This document shows, piece after piece, positions 18,361 through 26,011 of a stretch of DNA of 29,630 nucleotides. The first letter of the stretch is position 1. Every line of letters starts with the position of its first letter. A model generated the notes under the pieces. It made no database searches and was not told where the DNA came from. It was given only the letters and a program-made list of their open reading frames with translations. Position numbers and translations under genes: made by a program. The DNA is taken from positions 159,486 to 189,115 of the forward strand of contig BFEA01000845.1 in NCBI GenBank assembly GCA_003427395.1. Direction: 5' to 3'. Source of the stretch: Chara braunii (taxonomy: Eukaryota; Streptophyta; Charophyceae; Charales; Characeae).

Positions 18361-19018
18361 AGAGGGAGGGGGAGACAAGGGGAAAGGGAGCACGACCATC
18401 GCTGGAGCAAGAGCTAGAGGAAGAGAGAGAGCGAGAGAGCGTGATCGGCGCACCTGCGTTCGCCCAAGAAAGAGACACAGAGAGAGAGAGAGAGAGAGAG
18501 AGAGCGCCTGCACTCGTTTGAGAAAGAGAAGAGAGAGTTTATAACTTCGGCGCTCATCGAAAGGAGAGGGAGAGGAGAGCGCACACGCTCGGGACGTATG
18601 GGAAGCGGCTGACCGGGGCAACATAGCGATCGGCACGAACCGGGGGAGGTGGCGCATGCGGGAGAACACCAGGCACATTCAGGAGAAGAGGCCCGACGGC
18701 GATTACAGAGGCATGGTCCGGGTTCACGCGCGCCTAGTTGCGCACCCGACACCCACGAGAGGGTCGCAGAAGTAGTGATCAGAGGAGAGACTGGGGAAGC
18801 GCTCGTAGTAGTCGGTGCGGTAGCCGTGTCACAGCCTTCGGTCACCCAAAAGCGAAAGAGGGATAGAGAAGAAGAGAAAGAGAGAGGGAGATAGAGGGGA
18901 AGAAAAGCGAGAGAGAGGGGGGGGCCAGCGTTTTCCCACGATTGTTAGGTAAAGAGAGAGTAGCATCGGCCCTCCAGTAGGAGAAGGGAAGAGAGCGCCG
19001 GATCAAGAGGTAGAAGGA
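18361..19018 (+). other. Purine-rich tracts before the 3' LTR (candidate polypurine tract)
   Basis: The plus strand is dominated by GA and G runs, including GA dinucleotides at 18479-18504, a purine stretch at about 18847-18924 ending in eight G residues, and AAGAGGTAGAAGGA (19005-19018). Right after 19018 composition flips to pyrimidine-rich, matching the composition of the LTR. The last tract, followed by TG, is therefore the best candidate for the plus-strand primer next to the 3' LTR. This is inference; no second LTR start is available to confirm it. Confidence 0.4.
18479..18504. repeat. (AG)n microsatellite
   Basis: Thirteen AG units inside the purine-rich region before the 3' LTR. Confidence 0.9.
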
Positions 19019-20064
19019 TGCGACCGGGCAGCTCAGACTTCGCGCAAAGCTCCACCGGTCATGGGTTTATGCTCTGTACTAGCGAGCGGCTAGGTCGGCT
19101 TTCTTGGGGACCGAAAACCCTTCTGGTTGTTCTTTGGGGCCGCGCGCTTGAGTTCCCGTCGAGCAGCTCGATTGTCTCTTCGCTCCTTATGAGCAGGGAG
19201 CTTGTTCGATCGTTTTCGCTCGATTTCCGCCGGTGGCAAGCGCAGTGGGCCATTGCGAGCAGGTCTGGTCGCTGCGAACTTTTTTTCCCCATCTCTCCGG
19301 TTACTAGCTGCGGCCAGCAAAAGCGAGTTTGCTTTCACGTCTTCCGTTGGGTTACGGACTCGACTCCGGATCGCTGGTTACGAGTTGCAGCTAGCGATCG
19401 GGAGCGTGCTTTCTTTCCTTTCGCGAGTAACTACGGGCGTGTTCTCACGCTCCCCGTCGATTGTTGGGGGCTTACTTTTCTCTTCTTTTGGTGATTACGA
19501 GCTGGGGTTGAGCAAATCGTGAATTTGGTTTCTTGCTTTCTGAGCTCGAGGAAGCGACTACGAGTGCGTTCTCTCACTCTCTGTGGCGGGGAGCTTATTT
19601 TCTTTATTTTTGGTGATTGCGAGCTGATATTCGGAGTTCGCAGGTATCGAGTCTAGGTACCTGCCATCGCAAGCTATGACTCCGTAGGTCCTTTGCGTTC
19701 TAAGTTCGCCGGTCTCGGGTTCGTATCTTCACAGGTTGCTTGCGTTCTGAGTTCGGCGTTTTCGGGCTCCTGAGATTTCGCCTGCCCAAGGTTATTAGAG
19801 TTCGCTGGTGTCGAGTTTCTATGCCGGCTGGGATTCGCTCGGGCGATATTTTGTCTTGAGAAGCTTTGCATACCTCTTTCAATTGAATGTCTAACTCAGG
19901 CAGAATAATTTGACTTGCTCATGAAGTATGGCTAACCTATCGACAGGGGTCGCGCCGGGTCTAGGGATGCTTGCTTCCTTGTCCCAAGTGGGGCCCGGAC
20001 AGCTAAGGAAATAGAAGGGGCCAGGGAGGGGAGAAAGAGAGAAGAGGGAGGGGTTGAGGGGATA
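19019..20064 (+). repeat. 3' LTR (homology proven for 19563-20064)
   Basis: 19563-20064 is the near-identical partner of 2222-2818. It lacks about 100 bp present in the 5' copy and has a few short indels around 19675. The last shared base is near 20061, and sequence after 20064 is AT-rich host-like DNA. Upstream, 19019-19562 has the same pyrimidine bias and contains a diverged duplicate of the LTR's own first 80 bases: 19435-19515 resembles 19563-19640, both with a GTTCTC-CACTC core, a G-rich step, CTTA-TTTTCT and TTTGGTGATT. I therefore propose that the LTR starts near 19019, about 1.05 kb in all. The exact start is not proven. Confidence 0.75.
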
Positions 20065-20188
20065 TTTAAAGATGAAAAATAAATAAAGAAGTATAAGGTT
20101 GTAGATCTCTTCTTGGTCTTCAACCGTATATTTTTATTTTTTTTTTGCTCATTCTTTGTTAATGAAAAAAAGAGGAGGGGGGGAAGTG
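20065..20188. other. AT-rich spacer between the retroelement and the next repeat
   Basis: A/T runs including a long poly-T near 20130-20147, then AAAAAAAGAGGAGGGGGGGAAG. No gene seen. Confidence 0.6.
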
Positions 20189-20265
20189 CAGTTGATGTAG
20201 CTAAGTGGTTAGCACCGGTTGGAAATGCACATTGTGGTATGAGGTTGCGGGTTCAAATGCACAGC
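20189..20265 (+). mobile_element. tRNA-like SINE head (Pol III A and B boxes)
   Basis: TAGCTAAGTGGTTAGCA (20198-20214) fits the tRNA A box and GGTTCAAATGC (20250-20260) the B box. Their order and spacing, about 50 bases, are those of an internal Pol III promoter. The acceptor and T arms do not close well, so this is a tRNA-derived retroposon head rather than a working tRNA gene. Confidence 0.6.
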
Positions 20266-20588
20266 CTTGCTCATGGACGCCGGCAGAGCGTTAGATTGAC
20301 GCACGGCTGGACACACACCCCCTTGGGATGACGCAGGTTAGCTATTACAGACATTGCTTGTGCACCACCCAAGCGGTAGCTCACGGTTGTTGTATGTTGG
20401 GACTGGGGCGATGGTAGGGTATCCTGATGTTCTTGGTCTATGGGTGGTCACGCGACTGTTGGGTGGTTTATAGAGTCTAGTTTACACGAGCCCAGCAAAG
20501 CACAACTTCATACTACTTCACAGTATATGTCAACAGGTTAGGTCATTTGCATGATTCACATGAGGTCATGTGTTCGATACCAGATTAT

Positions 20589-21597
20589 GACTTAGGGTTG
20601 GTCATCCTTTTAGTACGTAGTCAAGGATTGAGGCTGGCATAGCAGTTCCTTAGTACGGGATGTCGGGGGTGTATACTTCATTTTACCATGGGGCCGGAAC
20701 GGGCTCCAGGGACATAGGAGGGAATGGAGGATTGCCCACCTCTCATAGTTTATCATACGACACAGGGTTCTCCAGGGTCAATACATACAGTTCATGATCC
20801 ACGAGTTAGGGTTGGTTATCCTCCTAGTACGTAGCTTAAGGGTTGAGGCTGACATAGCCGCTCCTTAGTACGGGATGTCGGGGGTGTCAGGAGATACTGC
20901 ACCTTACCGCGGGGTCAGAACGGGATCCAGGGATATACGAGGGAACAGAGGATCCCCAACTCTCTCTATCAACGATTCTCCAGGATCCATACACATAGTC
21001 CATAATTCATGACGTAGGGTTGGCTATCCTCCTAGTACGTAGCTTAGGGCTTGAGGCTTGGATAGCAGTTCCTTAGTACAGGATGTCGGGGGTATAGGAG
21101 ATATTGCACCTTACCGCGGGGCCGGAACGGGCTCCAGGGATATACGATGGAATGGAGGATCGCCGGCTCTATCAACGATTCTCAAGGGGTCAATATACAC
21201 AGTCCATGATGCAGTCCATGATTCACGACTTAGGGTTGGTTATCCTCCTAGTATGTAGCTTAGGCTTGAGGCTGGCATAGCAGTTCCTTAGCACGGGATG
21301 TCGGGGGTGTCAGGAGATATTGCACCTTACCGCGGGGCCAGAATGGGCTCCAGCGATATACGATGGAATAGAGGATTCCCCGATCTCTACCATCAACACA
21401 ATAAAACACCGCAATACACACATGACTCAGGGTTGGCTATTCTCCTAGTACGTAGCATAGGGTTGAGGTTGGCTTAGCAGTTCCTTAGTACAGAATGTCA
21501 TGGGTGTCAGGAGATACTGCATCTTACCGCGGGGCCAGAACGGGCTCCAGGGATATACGAGGCCGCGGAGGATCCCCAGCTCTCTGCAATCAAACAC
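20589..21597 (+). repeat. Five-copy tandem repeat, unit about 200-215 bp
   Basis: Each unit begins with a variant of CTTAGGGTTGGYTATCCTCC and then contains TAGTACGTAG, TTGAGGCTGGCATAGCAG, TTCCTTAGTACGGGATGTCG, ACCTTACCGCGGGGCCAGAA and CGGGCTCCAGGGATATACGA. The landmarks fall at 20591, 20804, 21013, 21229 and 21426, giving spacings of 213, 209, 216 and 197. The middle copies are most alike. The first has an altered TATACTTCATTTTACCATGG stretch and the last ends in a different tail. An internal duplication of CAGTCCATGAT lies at the end of unit 3. No shared open frame exists. Confidence 0.9.
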
Positions 21598-22194
21598 ATT
21601 AGTAGTAATACAACGTAACACTGTGCACCCTCATGAAGACTTGTCGTAACATGTTCATACCTAGCTCCCGAAGTCCCCGTGCAATCGGGCTTGCACGGCG
21701 TCTGCTTCAACCAAGGTTGAGCAAGGGGTTAGGTCTCTCTGCCTAGCCTCGGTGCCTGCAACTGATGTCTGGTCAGGTCATCCTGCCAATATGGCAATGG
21801 GTGATGGTCCCGGGTGGTTAACACTAGGGTAGGACAGGGGGCGGTGGAGGTGCGCCAGGGCAAAAATGATAAGAGGAAGGGTGGGTGGGGTCTTCAAAGG
21901 GATTCAGTTGGACAACTGAGTAGCCGAGTATTGTAGGTAACTATCATTGGTTTAGTATCCCACCTCTACTACAACCTGGGCTTTATTAAAAAAATAAAAT
22001 AAAAAAATCGGGGGCGGCGTTGGTATGCGTCAAATTGGTTGTTCAATGTCAGCTCAACATAAATTCAACATACGTTAAATCATTTAACGCAGACCTTGTG
22101 TTGAATCCAAATCCAGACACTTAGGCAAATACACATCGGGCATCAAATCCATTCCCAGGTCCCTTCAAAGAACACGAAAGTCGTTTTTGGGCGT
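21598..22194. other. Repeat tail and flank, no gene
   Basis: 21598-21980 is unique sequence that may be the 3' body of the composite retroposon, followed by the A-rich run to 22008. The frame at 21507-21710 on the minus strand lies across repeat unit 5 and has no coding features. 22009-22194 is unremarkable apart from TTCAACA-like motifs and a poly-T at 22190-22206. Confidence 0.5.
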
Positions 22195-23840
22195 TTTTTT
22201 TTTTTTACGAGGACATGATGGAAGTAATAGCGAACATCAAATGTACTTAAAAAGTGTCACACCCAATAGAATCAAGAAGCTCATCAATCCGAGGGAGGGG
22301 AGAAAATTATTTAATCGTGATATCATTCGATTTTCGATAATCAATACAGATCTGAATTCCTCCTGTTTTCTTTGGCACAATCACCACCGGGAATGACGAG
22401 GGTCCAATCGCGGGTTCTATCCACCCATTAACCTATAATTCTTTGATCCTTTGGAACATGGCGAGCCGCTGTATAGGGGAATATAAATATGGAGTACAAC
22501 TAACCCGCAATTGGTTTCCCGTAATTATTTCAAGGTCAATCATATTTGTCATGGCAATATTGTGATAGTGAACACTCAATACGATTTTATCCATGCAATA
22601 CATCCTTTAATAAATTTCGTATTTCCTTTCAGATATGCAAAGGGACTGTGACTGTCGGATTAGTGTCGAAAATATCGAGTTCAATCTCATCCCAATCGGG
22701 GAGAAAAAAGACGCATTTCCTCTGTGCCGGAAAACGTGGAACAGGTGGTTCTGACTGAGATCACAGTAACGAGCAGTTGTGACTTCGCAGGGCTGATCAT
22801 TTCAGTGTCATTCCCTTCTTCGTCAATCTTTGGGTCAGTATCGCTGGATGCGATTTTCAATCCCGTCAGCTCTGTCATTTCATCCATTGGATTGTCTCTG
22901 ATCATTGCCTCTGCAGATTTTTAATCAACCCTACCATCGCAGCCTCTGTGAGCAAGCATCGCGGTTAAGAGGGAGAGGGATCAAGATATTGCGTCATTTG
23001 TTAGTATCTCCTTTTGAAAGAAAGAGTACCCTCGTACCTTGTACGAGGGCGTCACTTGCAACCATATCTACGATCTGTAATATCGTTTCTCCAAAGAAGG
23101 AAACCACTGGGATTTCAGTTTCTGTTAGAGTGAGAAATTATACAGGAGACGATAAAGCTAAGTTGGGTTTAATATTTTCGGTATTTAAACAGAAAGACTA
23201 CACAACTCGAGGGATCATCTAAAATGTTTATTTCGCTTTCTCAACAAAGAGTCGAAAAATCTCGTTTCATTTTTCTTTAGTGGGCATGTAGTTTAAAACT
23301 TATGTGTAATCTTTCTCATCATATTCATCTTCCTTCAGAGGACGATAGTCAATATTGCTTTCTTTCGACGAACTATCCTCCAACTCGTTCAACGTTATTT
23401 CCGGTGCTCCGATCTTCCCTATTCGTACGATATTTTCTATCACCGTCGTCTTTTTCAGAGGAAGCATGGAGGTACTCAAGGGAACTGTATGTGGTCTACC
23501 TCCGGTATGAGTAAGAATCAATTGTTTTGAATCGAAATGTAAATGCGGGTTCATAACCATTACCCGTGGTAATCCTTATAACACAGAATACAACTACACA
23601 TCGATTACTAGTGCGTTCACCAGCACATGCACTCGACCAACTTTGATGGCCACATTTTCAACCATCCCTACTGTGTTCATGGTTTCTTCATCGGCCGAAA
23701 CATAGTTATTTTTCCTTAAAAGAGAAAGGATCGAGTTCGGTTGTTAAGTCTTGCATACCATGTCAAGTGAGAGTGTCACAACGGATGAGTCTGCGTAGAT
23801 TAGAGCATTAAATGAATTTCCCCGATATTTTTCCATAACA
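22195..23840 (-). pseudogene. Old Ty3/Gypsy pol remnant (protease and RT start)
   Basis: Read on the minus strand, about 23840-23300 has protease features: FNALIYADSSVVTLS, where the usual D-T-G-S has decayed, then VAIKVGRVHVLV, then MNPHLHFDSKQL and HTVPLSTS as in the end of Gypsy proteases. Further on (22420-22250) comes the conserved start of Ty3/Gypsy RT: SSFPVVIVPKKTGGIQIC, IDYRKSNDITIK and PLPRIDELLDS. Stops and phase changes are frequent, and polymerase motifs A to C are absent, so the copy is truncated. Its RT start (V-PKKTGG, IDYRK-N) is of a different type from that of the large element, so it is an independent and older insertion in the opposite direction. Confidence 0.75.
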
Positions 23841-23883
23841 CCGACGGAACACTGAGGAAATGATATTTCTCTTCATAGGATAT

Positions 23884-23938
23884 GGTTGCCACGTGAGTGG
23901 CTTCGGGTGGTTCGGTTGCCAGGCTAGTGGCTTCGGGT
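23884..23938. repeat. Two-copy direct repeat, period 30
   Basis: GGTTGCCACGTGAGTGGCTT at 23884 is repeated as GGTTGCCAGGCTAGTGGCTT at 23914, each followed by CGGGT. Confidence 0.85.
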
Positions 23939-23940
23939 CC

Positions 23941-24239
23941 CATTAACTATGTTAGAGATGAACGAAAGGAAAGGCAGACAAACAATGGCAAAGGGAAGGG
24001 CATTAGGCATAATAGCAAAGTGCATGCAACAGGAAACATTATCGTTGGATTTCAATAAATTTTCATTTCAAACTTTTTCAATCTTCAAGGGTTTTGATCA
24101 ACTGTTGAAAGGGAATCTTCAGTTGTGTCCGACTTCTTCTCAACAAGTCCAACATGGCTTCATACAGGCCTTCAACGTTTTTCCAACAAGTTTTCAACAC
24201 AGTTGTTAACCCGCATTTTGACACATAACTAACTGTCGT

Positions 24240-24241
<2 letters not shown>
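23941..24241. other. Unique sequence, no supported gene
   Basis: An 86-codon frame at 23949-24209 has no recognisable motif. Several CAACA-type motifs occur between 24115 and 24205. Confidence 0.4.
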
Positions 24242-24270
<29 letters not shown>

Positions 24271-24273
24271 NGN

Positions 24274-24320
<47 letters not shown>

Positions 24321-24335
24321 TGNGTGTGTGTGTGT
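24242..24335. repeat. (GT)n microsatellite with ambiguous bases
   Basis: About 94 bases of GT repeat, interrupted by one GAATG step. Three N calls (24271, 24273, 24323) show uncertain base calling or assembly within the repeat. Confidence 0.97.
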
Positions 24336-25124
24336 CGGTTCAATACTACGGGTCGATCTTGTAGAATTGTGTATTTTTGTGGTGTTATTTGACCCCCACT
24401 AATTGTTTTCTTATCCTTTTGCTTGTGTAAGATGACTTGCACGTGTTGTTGTGGTGCATGTCTATAATGAGTCCATAGTTTCATTGCATGCATGTATGTA
24501 TGTTGCAAGCAATAAGTAGTTGTGTATGTGCATTTATGTTCAATACTCCACACGAGTGTGTTTTTGTGACATTGTTTTACCCCCACTGCCTATTTTGTTA
24601 ACCTCTCACTCATGTCGCTTGAGTTCCACATTGGGTTGTATAGCAACGTGTCGATGCGAGATACAGTGGCAGAATTGAAATCCGTTTCCACCGGTGTTTA
24701 AACAATAATCAGTATTTGTATGTGTTTTTTTATTTTTTATTTTCCGAACGACTATGAAACACGTGCAGGGGGTATTTGGACGGAATGACGTATGGCGTGG
24801 ACAAAAAACGGTTCATAGTAGAAAACAACCACAATTGGGGTCATTGGGTTTGTTTTCCAACCCATTCGAGAAATTGTGGGTCTGTACTGCGACTATCTGG
24901 TCACTCACACCCACGGACAGAGGGCATCCAACACAAGAATACATGGTACACGGAGCATCGGAGGATTTTTTCAGAATCGCAGCACATAATACAGTCTTGT
25001 TATGGGTTATATCTCATAATAGTTATTGAATGACCCCACAGGGAGCGACGCTTCACATTTTTTGCCACTTTTGTTTAATTTAAAAATGTTCACTTATGAA
25101 GGATGAGAGATAAATGTGAAGCCG

Positions 25125-25127
<3 letters not shown>
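24336..25127. other. Unique sequence with weak overlapping ORFs
   Basis: Two overlapping plus frames (24754-25029 and 24776-25033) occupy the same DNA. The second includes KKRFIVENNHNWGHWVCFP, which has a faint look of the His-Trp segment of Ulp1-type peptidases, but no partner catalytic residues follow, so no gene is called. Confidence 0.4.

Positions 25128-25180
<53 letters not shown>
25128..25180. repeat. (CT)n microsatellite
   Basis: About 26 uninterrupted CT units, followed by a short CA run (25181-25188). Confidence 0.97.
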
Positions 25181-25186
<6 letters not shown>

Positions 25187-25220
25187 TATTGTGTTAAACA
25201 GGCATTAATTTAACAATTTA

Positions 25221-25221
25221 T

Positions 25222-25278
<57 letters not shown>

Positions 25279-25350
25279 ATCTACCTACCTATCTACCTGC
25301 CTATCTACCTGCATATCTATCTACCTATCTATCTATTTATTTATTTGTCT
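25221..25350. repeat. (CT)n grading into a (CTAY)n tetranucleotide repeat
   Basis: CT units fill 25221-25274 with one CC slip. They pass into CTAC, CTAT and CTGC tetranucleotide units to about 25350, becoming progressively more degenerate. Confidence 0.9.
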
Positions 25351-25641
25351 ATCTATATACCTATTTATGTTTTTATCAATCTTCCTTAATGTTATTACCG
25401 TTTTACATGACTTATACTTGTGACGATGTGGTTGGGAAGTGGGGTTCGTGTATTGAGATGCTGTTGTCATATTCTGGCGTGAGTGACACCCAGTTCCCAA
25501 CTGTGTAGAATGTGGGGTCTTTTTGTGTCTCTTTCTTATTTATATCACATTGCATCGTGTTGAAGGATTTATGAAGAAGGATGGAGTCTCAGGTTCCAAG
25601 AAGGATCATTTATGTCAAGTCCGCAACTTAAAGATGATTAA
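25351..25641. other. Unique AT-rich sequence, no supported gene
   Basis: A 67-codon frame starts at 25523 but has no recognisable feature and runs into the fold-back element. Confidence 0.4.
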
Positions 25642-25650
25642 AGAGAAAAA

Positions 25651-26002
25651 CTGCGTTGCCACTTGTACGCACTCTCCTACGAGTACAGATTCGTACGCTT
25701 GTACTCGTACGCTAGAAGCCCCGTAAGAGGGTTTTTTTTTTTTAATCTTATAATATTTTGTTTTATTTTTCAAATTATAATAAGAATTTGAAGATGATGC
25801 TCAGACAAATGTTGTTTGTTTTATACTGTTGCATCACATAGTATTTTTTCGGATTTTTGTGATGACGATGTTTTTTTTTTTTTTTTTTTTAACTTTTTCG
25901 TACAGAAGTGTACAAGATGTACAGGTTCCCGTACGGATCCCGTACAGATATTACCGATACGTTTTGTACGGAAAGACCCCGTACGTGTACATTATGCAAC
26001 GT
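25651..26002. mobile_element. Small fold-back or MITE-like element with a 9-bp flanking repeat
   Basis: The perfect 9-mer AGAGAAAAA occurs immediately before (25642-25650) and after (26003-26011) this 352-bp segment. The ends are imperfect inverted repeats: the left end has CGTTGCCACTTGTAC and the right end, read in reverse complement, has CGTTGCATAATGTAC. Both ends are packed with GTACG and TGTAC motifs around an AT-rich centre with poly-T runs, and there is no ORF of note. Nine-base duplications are typical of Mutator-like transposons. The flanking 9-mer is A-rich, so chance is possible. Confidence 0.45.
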
Positions 26003-26011
26003 AGAGAAAAA

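Larger units (their letters stand above)
2222..20064 (+). mobile_element. Giant Ty3/Gypsy-type LTR retrotransposon with an accessory gene array upstream of gag
   Basis: Two closely similar direct repeats (2222-2818 and 19563-20064) bracket a tRNA-Asp primer-binding site, gag with a CCHC knuckle, an aspartic protease, RT, RNase H and a D,D-35-E integrase, in that order. Integrase after RT/RNase H is the Ty3/Gypsy order. At about 17.8 kb it is far longer than a minimal Gypsy element. The extra length is a 6.5-kb leader plus accessory region before gag and a 3-kb untranslated region after integrase. The plus strand is strongly purine-rich from about 2780 to 19018. Multiple stops and frameshifts in pol mean this copy is probably not autonomous. 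The true 5' end is uncertain because homology to the 3' LTR is lost upstream of 2222. No target-site duplication could be established. Confidence 0.9.
20189..22008 (+). mobile_element. Possible composite non-autonomous retroposon
   Basis: The tRNA-like head at 20189 is followed by a unique body (20266-20588), five tandem units (20589-21597), a second unique body (21598-21980) and an A-rich tail (about 21985-22007, in the pattern A7TA4TA7). The head, body and A-rich tail order is that of a SINE, but 1.8 kb is far too long for an ordinary one, so either the tandem array expanded inside a SINE or separate repeats lie side by side. No convincing target-site duplication was found. No protein is encoded. 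Confidence 0.4.

Noticed and set aside
17783-18845. Long minus-strand frames rich in Ser, Leu and Arg
   Set aside because: They are the complement of the purine-rich tracts, including an AG microsatellite that yields repeated Ser-Leu.
20189-20265. Functional tRNA gene
   Set aside because: A and B boxes are present, but the acceptor and other stems do not pair properly.
20589-21597. CRISPR array
   Set aside because: Units of about 210 bp repeat end to end with no short repeat and spacer pattern, in a eukaryotic context.
24776-25033. Possible Ulp1-like peptidase fragment
   Set aside because: Only one His-Trp segment is suggestive. The Asp, Gln and Cys of the catalytic set are not found in order.
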